Shown: positions 1 through 7,584 of the stretch, in pieces | Position numbering within the stretch: position 1 is the stretch's first letter | Layout of the letters: every line of letters starts with the position of its first letter | Assembly (NCBI GenBank): GCA_031297485.1 | Contig: JAISYE010000028.1 | Span: 1-39,203, forward strand | Length of the DNA stretch: 39,203 nucleotides | Reading direction: 5' to 3' | Origin: Clostridiales bacterium | GTDB taxonomy: Bacteria; Bacillota; Clostridia; Lachnospirales; JAISYE01 | Notes under the pieces: model-generated | Database searches by the model: none | Seen by the model: only the letters and a program-made list of their open reading frames with translations | Told to the model about the DNA's origin: nothing | Translations under genes and position numbers: made by a program

Positions 1-118
1 GCGCGAAAAGAAATGCGCTTTTCACGCCGGTTGTTGGTTGCTCACACACGAAAACACTGAAAGATTTTTAGAGATAGTCGGGCGAAGCCCGACGCAGATG
101 TTTTCGTGTGTGAGTATA
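1..118. repeat. Left arm of a long inverted repeat flanking the DUF4143 ATPase
   Basis: The reverse complement of this arm matches 1601-1695 base for base. The only difference is a clean 23-nt insertion (73-95) in this copy. The arm contains its own 16-bp inverted repeat (CTCACACACGAAAACA and its complement). It also carries a second copy of the ATPase start codon and first codons at 98-118. Because the window begins inside or at the edge of this arm, its outer limit is unknown. Confidence 0.85.
73..95 (+). repeat. 23-nt hairpin mini-element, copy 1 (insert with empty site at 1601-1695)
   Basis: The insert starts with GATA, has 7-bp arms GTCGGGC/GCCCGAC around a GAA loop, and ends in GC. The right inverted-repeat arm reads straight through the same point (TTTTTAGA joined to AGATG) and lacks the insert. 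Compared with the other copies, both arms changed together (GAGC/GCTC to GGGC/GCCC), which keeps the stem paired. Confidence 0.8.
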
Positions 119-130
119 ACGCATCCAATG

Positions 131-352
131 TAGGGGCGAACCACATTGGCGCAAACTTAAGGCTTGGGAAAGGTCAAAAGATTAAGACCAACGGACAGTT
201 CACCGTTAGGGCTCTGCCCCAAACCCCGCTGGGGGCTTCGCCCCCAGACCCCTTCTTAAGGGCGGCGGGCGCAGCGCTTTTGACGCAGGTACAGCCTTTT
301 TAAAAAAGGGATTGTTTATTTTTTTCTTAAGCTCGCACTTCTGGGGGCGAAC
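131..352 (+). repeat. Modular intergenic repeat (family 1), copy a
   Basis: This roughly 220-bp unit recurs in other gaps of the window. Its modules in order are a GCGCAAACTTAAGG box, an AAGGTCAAAAG box, a hairpin pairing CCAACGG with CCGTTAGG, a GGGG-GC-TTC-GC-CCCC hairpin, CCCTTCTTAAGGG, and a T-rich tail (TTATTTTTTTCTTAAG). I see no gene here; short open frames through it are made of repeat sequence. Confidence 0.75.
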
Positions 353-358
353 CCTAAC

Positions 359-409
359 GGTGATTTGTCCGTTGCGGCGATTTGTCCGTTGCGGTGATTT
401 GTCCGTTGG
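359..409 (+). repeat. 17-bp direct tandem repeat, three units
   Basis: Three back-to-back 17-bp units of the form GGYGATTTGTCCGTTGS. The unit is one arm of the CCAACGGACA...CCGTTAGG hairpin module of family 1, locally multiplied. Related single units lie near 3665-3700 and 3510-3527. Confidence 0.8.
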
Positions 410-424
410 TTTGCCCGCTCGCGC

Positions 425-1621
425 CTATATCAAATTACAGGGGATAAAGCAGTTTTTAGAGTCAATGGGCAGGGGTTCTTCGCACATGCATATAACGCCG
501 CCGCTGCCGCGTGTAATGGCTGCCTTGTCCAGAACGGCGAATTTTTTTACCTCGCGGCTGTCGGGACTAGCGGATTTTTTAATTTCCAAAGGATGGACCA
601 GATTGTTTTCTTCCACAAAGATGTCAATTTCCTTGGCGTTGGAGTCCCGATAATAGCTTAGGTCCGCCTTGGTCTGGGAATAAGCGTAATTTTTTACCAG
701 CGCGCTGACTATGAAATTCTCAAAAAAATGCCCGCTGGCCGCGCCGTTCATAAGTGTTTCCGGCGTCAGCCACATGGCCAGGCGCGCGGCCAGCCCGGTA
801 TCATAAAAATACAGCTTGGGCGCTTTTGCCAGGCGTTTCGGCGTGTTGTTCGCGTAGGGCCGCAGAAGATACACAATGCCTAAACCTGTGAGCAGGCGCA
901 GCCATTCCTTCACGGTCGGCTGCGATACTTCCGCCGTGTCCGCGAGGGTCTTGTAATTGACCTGTTCCGCAATCAGCGCGGCACAGGCAGTCAGAAACCT
1001 CGCGAACCGCAGTGTGTCCGTGACTCCGCCTAGTTCCGCCGCATCCCGCATTAAATAGGTGCTCACGTAGGCGTCGTAATATTCCCACAGCTGCTCGGCG
1101 TCAGCGCCAAGCGCCTGCGGCATCCCGCCCCGCCAGATATGCTCAAACACCCGGATAATATCATTCCGTGGTACCTTGGCCTGCCGCGCTTGCAGGCACT
1201 GCAACGAGAAATCCAGCCGCAGCCGGCTGTCTGTTTCTTCGTCAAAACTGACGCCGGCTTTTTCATTCATGGAAAAACTGTGCAGCTCTAAAATGCTGAT
1301 TCTGCCAGCCAGGGTCTCCCGCACGTTTTTCATAAGAGCGAATTGCTGGGAACCGATAAGCCAAAATTGCCCGGGAACCTCACGCTCGTCGCACAGAATT
1401 TTAATCTGACTGAACAGCTCCGACGCGTATTGCACCTCGTCGATGATGATAGGCGGCTTATAGGTTTGGAAAAATAAAACGGGGTCGCTCTTGGCGAGAT
1501 TACGCGCCATTAGGTTATCCAGCGTAACGTAGGTTCGGTTCTGGCTCTTTGCCAAATGTCTCAGCATGGTGGTCTTGCCTACCTGTCTCGCGCCCGTAAC
1601 TATACTCACACACGAAAACAT
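425..1621 (-). CDS. AAA ATPase with C-terminal DUF4143 domain, N-terminally shortened
   Basis: This 398-residue protein belongs to the AAA_14/DUF4143 group of P-loop ATPases, which are common in accessory regions and have no firmly known role. The Walker A motif (GARQVGKTT) lies at residues 10-18 and the Walker B-like IIIDEVQ near residue 60. A C-terminal nuclease-like stretch (EIDIFVEENNLVHPLEIK) lies near residues 330-350. Most relatives carry about 20 residues before the P-loop. Here the frame opens only nine residues before it, with an in-frame TAG two codons upstream of the ATG. The ATG falls inside the right inverted-repeat arm and inside a 16-bp hairpin, and I see no good ribosome site. 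The gene is probably damaged at its 5' end and may not be expressed. Confidence 0.8.
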   Translation of the reverse strand: MFSCVSIVTGARQVGKTTMLRHLAKSQNRTYVTLDNLMARNLAKSDPVLFFQTYKPPIIIDEVQYASELFSQIKILCDEREVPGQFWLIGSQQFALMKNVRETLAGRISILELHSFSMNEKAGVSFDEETDSRLRLDFSLQCLQARQAKVPRNDIIRVFEHIWRGGMPQALGADAEQLWEYYDAYVSTYLMRDAAELGGVTDTLRFARFLTACAALIAEQVNYKTLADTAEVSQPTVKEWLRLLTGLGIVYLLRPYANNTPKRLAKAPKLYFYDTGLAARLAMWLTPETLMNGAASGHFFENFIVSALVKNYAYSQTKADLSYYRDSNAKEIDIFVEENNLVHPLEIKKSASPDSREVKKFAVLDKAAITRGSGGVICMCEEPLPIDSKNCFIPCNLI

Positions 1622-1695
1622 CTTCTAAAAATCTTTCAGTGTTTTCGTGTGTGAGCAACCAACAACCGGCGTGAAAAGCGCATTTCTTTTCGCGC
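1601..1695. repeat. Right arm of the long inverted repeat
   Basis: Exact 95-bp inverted match to 1-118 minus its 23-nt insert. It contains a perfect 16-bp inverted repeat (1605-1620 and 1640-1655, 19-nt spacer) that encloses the ATPase start codon. The native-looking coding sequence of the ATPase therefore runs straight into a fold-back copy of itself. Confidence 0.85.
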
Positions 1696-1757
1696 CTTAG
1701 TATAGAACAGCCTTAAAAAACGCGCTCATTCGCATGAATTTTCGTTCTAAACTTCTA

Positions 1758-1769
1758 GGAATATATTCC
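1758..1769. promoter_or_regulatory. Candidate operator palindrome upstream of mmsA
   Basis: GGAATATATTCC is a perfect 12-bp palindrome about 90 bp before the mmsA start. Two look-alike half sites follow (AGGATATATT near 1789 and TGGAATATTC near 1822). Spaced similar sites in a promoter region suggest a repressor or activator target, but no regulator gene is adjacent. Confidence 0.3.
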
Positions 1770-1858
1770 ATAACATACCTCTATTTCAGGATATATTAAA
1801 GTATACTTCAATTTTATCCTGGAATATTCATTATGTCAATAAATTGGAGGATTGAAAG

Positions 1859-3370
1859 ATGAGTGATATAAAAAAGCTTAAATATTTTGCGGGCGGCAAG
1901 TGGCTGGAATCTGTGACAGACAAATACATGGATGTTTTTAACCCCAGCACAGGCGGAGTAATAGCCGCAGCGCCCCGCTGCGCCGCGAGCGAGGTGGAAG
2001 CGGCCGTGGGCGCGGCGAAAGACGCTTACGGGGAATGGTCGCAAACGCCGGCGCTGAAGCGCGCGCAGGTTTTGTACAAGTTTAGGGAGCTTCTGAACAG
2101 GGACCTGGACGAGCTGACCTGCCTGGTGGCGCGCGAGCACGGGAAAGTGTGGGAAGAAGCCCGTGGCGACATATTAAAGGTAATCGAGCCGGTGGAGCTT
2201 GCCTGCGGCGTCCCCAGCCTAATGATGGGCGAGTCGCTGATGGACGCCTCCAAGGGCTATGATACGGTGCTGTACAGGGAGCCCCTAGGCGTGTTCGCGG
2301 GAATTGTGCCTTTTAATTTCCCCGGCATGATTCCAATGGGGTGGATGGCGCCTTTGTGTATAGCGACTGGCAACACGCTGGTAATAAAGGCGGCGTCAAT
2401 GACCCCAATGACAGCCATGCGCTGCGCGGAACTGTGGCAGGAGGCGGGGCTGCCCGGCGGCGTGCTTAACATAGTCACATGCGGCAGGGTGGAAGCCGAA
2501 CTTCTCCTGAAGCACCCGGACATAAAGGGCGTGAGTTTTGTTGGGTCTACCGAGGTCGGACTGCATATTTACTCTACGGCGGCCGCAAACGGTAAGAGAG
2601 TCCAGGCCCTTTGCGAGGCGAAAAACCACGCGCTGGTCATGGAGGACGCGGCCCTGGAGCGTTCCGCCAGAGGGATTATCAATTCCGGCTTTGGCTGCGC
2701 GGGGGAACGGTGTATGGCGCTGCCGGTGGTCGTCGCGCAGGAGTCCATAGCGGACAGGCTGGTAGAACTGCTTGCGGAATACGCTCGTGAGCTGGTAGTC
2801 GGGCCGGCGTACCACAAGGCTTCACAGTTGGGGCCGCTGGTCACGGCCAGCCACAGGGACGCTGTGACGAAATGGATTAAAAAAGGCGCCGCCGAGGGGG
2901 CGAAGCTTGTTCTTGACGGACGGGGCGTAACTGTCAAGGGTTTTGAAAAGGGCTTTTACCTTGGCCCCACAATACTGGACCATGTTACGCCGGAGATGAC
3001 AGTGGGCAGCGAAGAAATATTCGGGCCGGTAGTATGTATAAAAAGGGTGCGGAATTTTGAGGAAGGTCTGCGGGTTATGAACGGTAACCGATTTGCCAAT
3101 GGTTCGGTTATTTACACCCAAAGCGGTTATTACAGCCGGGAATTTGCCCGCAGGACCCACGGCGGCATGGTTGGCATTAACGTGGGCATTCCCGTGCCTG
3201 TGGGGTTATTCCCCTTTTCGGGGCACAAGCAATCCTTCTTTGGGGATTTACACACATTGGGCAAGGATGGCGTAAGGTTCTTCACAGATTCCAAGTGCGT
3301 TACCTCTACCTGGTTCGACGAAGATGAAAAGCGAAACACCAAAGTCGGCACATGGGAGGGCGGCAGGTAA
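1859..3370 (+). CDS. mmsA: Methylmalonate-semialdehyde dehydrogenase (CoA-acylating)
   Basis: This 503-residue cytosolic enzyme oxidises methylmalonate or malonate semialdehyde with NAD+ and CoA to propionyl-CoA or acetyl-CoA, in valine or inositol breakdown. It aligns with the aldehyde dehydrogenase superfamily over its whole length. The catalytic Cys is residue 285 in GERCMALP, and PFNFPGMIPMGW and SFVGSTEVG mark the NAD+ site. Where ordinary aldehyde dehydrogenases have a general-base Glu, this one reads CEAKNHALV, the Asn-type change known for the CoA-dependent MmsA/IolA branch. A GGAGG site lies about 10 nt before the ATG. It stands alone: no inositol or valine genes lie beside it, so the pathway cannot be chosen from context. 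Confidence 0.93.
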   Translation: MSDIKKLKYFAGGKWLESVTDKYMDVFNPSTGGVIAAAPRCAASEVEAAVGAAKDAYGEWSQTPALKRAQVLYKFRELLNRDLDELTCLVAREHGKVWEEARGDILKVIEPVELACGVPSLMMGESLMDASKGYDTVLYREPLGVFAGIVPFNFPGMIPMGWMAPLCIATGNTLVIKAASMTPMTAMRCAELWQEAGLPGGVLNIVTCGRVEAELLLKHPDIKGVSFVGSTEVGLHIYSTAAANGKRVQALCEAKNHALVMEDAALERSARGIINSGFGCAGERCMALPVVVAQESIADRLVELLAEYARELVVGPAYHKASQLGPLVTASHRDAVTKWIKKGAAEGAKLVLDGRGVTVKGFEKGFYLGPTILDHVTPEMTVGSEEIFGPVVCIKRVRNFEEGLRVMNGNRFANGSVIYTQSGYYSREFARRTHGGMVGINVGIPVPVGLFPFSGHKQSFFGDLHTLGKDGVRFFTDSKCVTSTWFDEDEKRNTKVGTWEGGR

Positions 3371-3784
3371 ATTTTCGCAGTATTCACAAACATTATGAAT
3401 AAGAACGGTCAAAACCTTAAGACCTTGGTGGTTCTGCCCATAGGCGCGAACTTAAGGAATGAGAAAGGTCAAAACCTTAAAACCAACGGACAGTTCACCG
3501 TTAGGGGCCTAATAATGATTTGTCCGTTGGCCCCAAACCCCATAAGCGCAAACTTAAGAAAAAAATAACTAGTGGTGTATCCGTCGATATTTTAAAGAAG
3601 AAATAAATATTTTCGGCCAGTAGTTTCAAGTGCAAATGTCGCGGGAGTGCGGGTGAACCCTAACGGTGGGTTGTCCGTTGCGGTGATTTGTCCGTTGGTT
3701 CGCCCCTACTATGATTTATGAGCGGATTCACCACTAGTACCTTTTATTAAGAACACTGTACTTGCCGCCCTTAAGAAGGGGTCT

Positions 3785-3806
3785 GCGTCGAGCAAGCTCG
3801 ACTATC
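3785..3806 (-). repeat. 22-nt hairpin mini-element, copy 2
   Basis: In minus orientation it reads GATA, then arms GTCGAGC/GCTCGAC around TT, then GC. It splits the family 1 sequence GGGGTCT|GGGG, which is continuous at 30780-30796, so an empty site exists in this window. Confidence 0.75.
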
Positions 3807-3863
3807 GGGGGCCAACGAACAAACCATCGTTAGGTCCCCAGCGGGGTTTGGGGCAGAGCCCCA

Positions 3864-3905
3864 AGGTCTTAGGTCTTAGGTCTTAGGTCTTAAGTCTTAG
3901 GTCTT
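3864..3905 (+). repeat. 7-bp tandem repeat (AGGTCTT), six units
   Basis: Six consecutive 7-bp units, one with a single change (AAGTCTT). It matches, in opposite orientation, the 8-bp AARACCTT array at 10342-10397, so both are local expansions of the same family 1 box. Confidence 0.9.
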
Positions 3906-4135
3906 TTGACCTTCCCCATTCCTTAAGTTCGCGCCAATGGGACTTGCGGCGGCGTTCATTAATTATTTACATATGCTTCATATTAGCTTCATGCGGGCAG
4001 TGTATCTTTTCCCAAGACAACCGAAAAGAACCCGGCGAACAAGCTAACGGCGCTTTGTCCGTTGGCGGCGCAGCCGCGTTTTCGCAAAGCGAAAATTCTA
4101 AGTGGTTGGCTAAAAAATATTTTGGAGGGAATCGC

Positions 4136-5836
4136 ATGAAAAAATTAATGTGTTGTTTCTGCCTGGTGGCTCTCGCCGCTTCGGCGGCAGCCTGCGGACC
4201 GGGCGCCGGTGGGACCGGAGCTTCCGGTGGGGCCGGAGCCTCCGGTGGGGCCGTAACCGCCGCCCCGCCTGCGGAGGAAGGGGTTTCCGGAAGTATCACG
4301 GTGTCCTGCTTCGACACAGTGACTTATAAGGATGCCCTGGAATCTGCGGCCCAGGCCTTTGAAGCCGTTCATCCAGGTACGGACATAGCGGTGGAAACTT
4401 TTTCAGCTATGCCGGAAATAAAGACGCGCGAAGAAGAAGGCCGGCGTATGGCCGTTATACAAGTGGGCGACCAAACACAGGAGCGCGCGGACTACATCAA
4501 CAGCGTAAATACGGCGCTTATGAGCGGCGAAGGCGCGGATATCCTGGCGATGGACGTACTGCCCTACTATAAATACGCGGATAAGGACCAGATCCTGGAC
4601 TTGTCGGAGTTTATGGAGAGCGACCCCAGCTTTAACGCCGCGGATTACCGGACGAATATTTTGGACGCGGCAAAGTATAAGGGTAAACAGTACATCTTTC
4701 CGGTGAATTACACGTTTAATTATTTCGCCTACGATACCACGCTGCTTAACGAAGCCGCGCGGCAGCGGCTGGACACCGGCGGGCCGTTCACACACTCCGG
4801 GCTGTTGGAGATTGGGCTGGACTCCTTTAACAGCGTAAACGCCGAAAACACCGAAAACCCGATTAAGATGTTCGGTATGACGGACAACGTGTTCTTCCAG
4901 CGGCTTTTGCGTGAAAATTACGAAACCTTCATTAATCTGGATGAAAAAACCGCTGACTTTACCGGCGGCGCCTTTGTGGAAATGCTGGAATCTGTAAAAT
5001 CCTACACAGCCCAGGGATACTTGGGTCAAACCCAGTCACAGGAGGAAATATTTGTAACGGACTCTATGGAAATACGCCAGGAGCGGTTTTTCTTTAAGGC
5101 CTTGGAAGCTGCGCAGCTGCTGCAGTTCTTTAATAACATCCCAGGCCGTATGAATATGGTAGTAACACGCGCGGGCGGCGCCGGCAATACGGACGACGAC
5201 GCGCTGGCAGGCTTGGCCGCGGACGCGGACGGCGGCGCGGCTGTTTCCTTCCCGCAAGCCTATAGCATAAACGCGAATTCTAAGAACAAGGAACTGGCGT
5301 GGGAATTTATTGAATACCTGGCCAGTGACGCGTCCGTATCTTCCCTGAGCATGATGGGTTTGCCAGTAAATAATAACGCCCTCTTTGAATACGCCAAAAG
5401 GAACATTATGGGTACGCTCCCGGTGGACGCGCAATTTGAAGGCGCGCCCCAATCAGGCAGGCAGCAGCTTCAAGGGGAACCGCCTCAAGGCCAGCAGCTT
5501 CAAGGGGAACCACCCCAAGGCCAGCAGCTTCAAGGGGAACCGCCCCAAGGCCAGCAGCTTCAAGGGGAACCGCCCCAAGGCCAGCAAACCCAAAGGGAAC
5601 CGCTTCAAGGGCAGCAAGCCCAAGGGGAGCTTGACGCCGAGCAGCAGGCAGTGTACGACAAGTACATCGCGGTTCTGGAGCATTATTCCGACGGCCTGAA
5701 CAAAGTCCATGTAGCGGACGCGTCCATCGCAGCCCTCATAGACGCGGAGGTTACAAACTTCTTCAGCGGCCAGAAAACCGCCTCCGAAGTCGCGGACACA
5801 CTGCAAAACAGAATCAGCTTGTATCTTAATGAGTAA
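4136..5836 (+). CDS. ABC transporter substrate-binding lipoprotein (sugar type) with a Gln/Pro-rich repeat insert
   Basis: Translation most likely starts at 4136, where TTTGGAGGGAATCGC precedes the ATG. Upstream in-frame codons lack a ribosome site and are repeat-derived. The 566-residue product begins with a lipoprotein signal (MKKLMCCFCLVALAASAAAC), followed at once by an 18-bp-unit linker (GASGGAGASGG). The body resembles family 1 extracellular solute-binding proteins (for example FNYFAYDTTLLNEAA and SFPQAYSINANSKNKELAWE). About residues 442-499 are a ten-residue tandem repeat of the QGEPPQGQQL type, placed before the final helical segment. It should sit on the outer membrane face and feed the two permeases downstream. 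The substrate is unknown. Confidence 0.88.
   Translation: MKKLMCCFCLVALAASAAACGPGAGGTGASGGAGASGGAVTAAPPAEEGVSGSITVSCFDTVTYKDALESAAQAFEAVHPGTDIAVETFSAMPEIKTREEEGRRMAVIQVGDQTQERADYINSVNTALMSGEGADILAMDVLPYYKYADKDQILDLSEFMESDPSFNAADYRTNILDAAKYKGKQYIFPVNYTFNYFAYDTTLLNEAARQRLDTGGPFTHSGLLEIGLDSFNSVNAENTENPIKMFGMTDNVFFQRLLRENYETFINLDEKTADFTGGAFVEMLESVKSYTAQGYLGQTQSQEEIFVTDSMEIRQERFFFKALEAAQLLQFFNNIPGRMNMVVTRAGGAGNTDDDALAGLAADADGGAAVSFPQAYSINANSKNKELAWEFIEYLASDASVSSLSMMGLPVNNNALFEYAKRNIMGTLPVDAQFEGAPQSGRQQLQGEPPQGQQLQGEPPQGQQLQGEPPQGQQLQGEPPQGQQTQREPLQGQQAQGELDAEQQAVYDKYIAVLEHYSDGLNKVHVADASIAALIDAEVTNFFSGQKTASEVADTLQNRISLYLNE
4208..4261 (+). repeat. 18-bp in-frame linker repeat, three units, in the binding protein
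   Basis: Three units of the form GGTGGGRCCGGAGCYTCC, the third one divergent, encode a Gly/Ala/Ser/Thr stretch right after the lipid-anchored Cys. The same unit occurs in three other proteins of the window. Confidence 0.85.
5461..5630 (+). repeat. 30-bp coding tandem repeat, about 5.7 units
   Basis: Units of 30 bp beginning CCAGCAGCTTCAAGGGGAAC repeat at 5491, 5521 and 5551 almost unchanged, with decayed units at both ends. The unit keeps the reading frame and encodes ten residues, so copy-number change would lengthen or shorten the linker without a frameshift. Confidence 0.93.
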
Positions 5837-5842
5837 AGAGTA

Positions 5843-6670
5843 ATGAAAAAGCATGTATTGTTCGTTATACCGAGCCTGGCGGGGTTCATAGTCTTCTTTA
5901 TCCTGCCGTTTCTAATCGCGTTGGGCTATGCGTTTGTAAATAAACCCATCGGCGGAGCCTTTGTCGGCCTAAAGAACTTTATTGACCTGTTTCACAACAA
6001 GTCGTACCTGATAGGCTTGCGGAACACCTTTATCTTTGTGGGCACAAGCGTGCCCTTTAATATCCTGCTGTCGCTTCTGGCGGCGATGCTTATTAATAAA
6101 CTCGCCGGAAAGCGCCGAGAACTGTTTACACTGGTGTTCTTAATCCCATTGGTAATACCCTCAGGCTCCATGATGTTCTTCTGGCGGCTGATGTTCTCCT
6201 CCGGCGGGCATCTTAACGGAATCCTCGCGGCGCTGGGTCAGGCTAGAGTCAAATGGCTGGAGACCAATTGGGTTATCTTGATTATTTTCCTATGGAAAAA
6301 CATGGGGTATAACGTGGTACTGTTCCTCGCCGGGCTTAACAATATCCCAAGGGAATATTACGAAGCCGCGCAGGCCGACGGCGCGAACGCCCTGCAGACC
6401 TTCCGCCATATTACGGCCGTTTGCCTGATGCCAACCTTTCTGCTGGTGCTGATTATGTCCGTCATAAACTCCTTTAAAGTCTTTAAAGAGGTATACCTCC
6501 TGATGGGCAGCTATCCCCATGAAAGCGTCTATACCCTCCAGCACTTCATGAACAATATGTTTTACTCGCTGGACTATCAAAAACTGGCGGCAGCCACCAC
6601 TGTGTTCGTGCTGATTATTACCGCATTTACACAGTTTTTGTTTAAGCTGGAAAGGAAGGTGTCCCAATGA
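5843..6670 (+). CDS. ABC transporter permease, MalF/UgpA type
   Basis: This 275-residue integral membrane protein has about six hydrophobic helices, starting with VLFVIPSLAGFIVFFILPFL. The cytoplasmic coupling loop EYYEAAQADGANALQTFRHI (about residues 170-189) is the EAA motif that contacts the ABC ATPase. It starts six bases after the binding-protein stop and overlaps the next permease by 4 nt, so the three are one operon. No ATP-binding subunit is present in the window. A shared MsmK-type ATPase encoded elsewhere is the usual solution in Gram-positive bacteria, which is inference here. Confidence 0.92.
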   Translation: MKKHVLFVIPSLAGFIVFFILPFLIALGYAFVNKPIGGAFVGLKNFIDLFHNKSYLIGLRNTFIFVGTSVPFNILLSLLAAMLINKLAGKRRELFTLVFLIPLVIPSGSMMFFWRLMFSSGGHLNGILAALGQARVKWLETNWVILIIFLWKNMGYNVVLFLAGLNNIPREYYEAAQADGANALQTFRHITAVCLMPTFLLVLIMSVINSFKVFKEVYLLMGSYPHESVYTLQHFMNNMFYSLDYQKLAAATTVFVLIITAFTQFLFKLERKVSQ

Positions 6671-7575
6671 ACAGGCGCGGCGGAACGGACAAATCCGAAC
6701 GGCGGACCGTCCGCGGCTTAACTTCGCCGAGTGCTTTCCTGGCCTTAATGTCAGTCTTGCTCGCGCTGCCGCTGGCCGTAACCGTTACTAATTCCTTTAT
6801 GACAGAAATGGAAATCAGCCTTCGCTATACCGACAAACTCTCTGTATTTGACATTGCGGAAGGTATCAAAGAAAAATTCACTTCCATAGCGCTCTTGCCC
6901 AACGAGGTTACGCTGGACCAGTACGCCGAAGTGCTTGTAAACCAGCCGTCCTTTATGCTTTTGCTGGTCAATTCCGTAAAAATCACGCTGCCGGTGGTGC
7001 TGGGCGGGCTGGTTGTATCCCTGCTCGGCGCTTACGGGTTCCGCGTTTGGCGGTGGCGCTTCAAGGAAGCCGTCTTCTTCGCCTATATTGTCGTAATGCT
7101 TATGCCCCTGCAGGCCGTGCTTGTGCCCAATTATATAATGGCGGATATTCTTAAAATAAAGGACAGCTCCCTGTATTTGGCCATTATTTTGCCGGGTATT
7201 TTCAGCCCCTTTGGGACGTTTCTGCTGCGGCAAAGCATGAAGGGGCTGCCTGAGGCTAACCTGGAAGCCGCGCGCATAGACGGGGCGGGAGAATGGTATA
7301 TCTTTTGCCGCGTGGTCCTGCCGCAAATGCGCTCCGGTATAGCGGCGTACATGATGCTGACCTTTATAGAGTATTGGAATATCGTGGAGCAAGCCGTGAT
7401 TTTTATAAAGGACTACACTAAGGAGCCGCTGTCCGTCTATCTTTCGAGAATAGCGGACGGCCGGATTTCCCTTGTTTTCGCGGCTTCCTGTGTGTACATG
7501 TTTCCGCCCCTTTGGATGCTGATTGTTGGTCAAAAGGATTTGGAAAAGGGAATAGAATTATCGGGTATAAAGTGA
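6667..7575 (+). CDS. ABC transporter permease, MalG/UgpE type
   Basis: This 302-residue partner permease has an N-terminal helix near residues 20-40 (ALMSVLLALPLAVTVTNSF) and an EAA loop (EANLEAARIDGAGEWYIFCR) about two thirds along. The start codon overlaps the stop of the preceding permease (ATGA), a sign of coupled translation. With 5843-6670 it should form the membrane channel of a carbohydrate-type importer. The stretch between the first two helices is longer than in typical MalG-type proteins and could be an extracellular loop. Confidence 0.92.
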   Translation: MNRRGGTDKSERRTVRGLTSPSAFLALMSVLLALPLAVTVTNSFMTEMEISLRYTDKLSVFDIAEGIKEKFTSIALLPNEVTLDQYAEVLVNQPSFMLLLVNSVKITLPVVLGGLVVSLLGAYGFRVWRWRFKEAVFFAYIVVMLMPLQAVLVPNYIMADILKIKDSSLYLAIILPGIFSPFGTFLLRQSMKGLPEANLEAARIDGAGEWYIFCRVVLPQMRSGIAAYMMLTFIEYWNIVEQAVIFIKDYTKEPLSVYLSRIADGRISLVFAASCVYMFPPLWMLIVGQKDLEKGIELSGIK

Positions 7576-7584
7576 GGGATGGAT

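Larger units (their letters stand above)
3400..3943. repeat. Intergenic repeat cluster (family 1 copies b and c plus a family 2 piece)
   Basis: The gap holds no convincing gene. It contains a forward family 1 fragment (about 3436-3560) and an inverted copy (about 3735-3950) with the hairpin GGGGCCAACGA/TCGTTAGG and the GGGGTTTGGGGCAGAGCCCC module. Between them lies another repeat, marked by ATATTTT, GGCCAGTAGTTTCAAGTGCAAATG and a GCGGG end, which is related to 29130-29193 and 30525-30620. The outer parts carry ACTAGTGGTG and its inverse CACCACTAGT (near 3570 and 3732), so the middle piece may be an inserted unit with inverted ends. Confidence 0.7.

Noticed and set aside
106-303. Possible 65-residue protein in the left repeat region
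   Set aside because: The frame runs through the inverted-repeat arm and the family 1 repeat. The same peptide pattern recurs in other gaps because the DNA repeats, not because a protein is conserved.
359-409. Regular repeats that might be a CRISPR array
   Set aside because: The 17-bp units are directly adjacent without spacers, and no cas genes are present in the window.
3944-4135. 64-residue N-terminal extension of the binding lipoprotein
   Set aside because: The extension has no ribosome site and consists partly of repeat sequence. A strong GGAGG and a lipoprotein signal mark the start at 4136.
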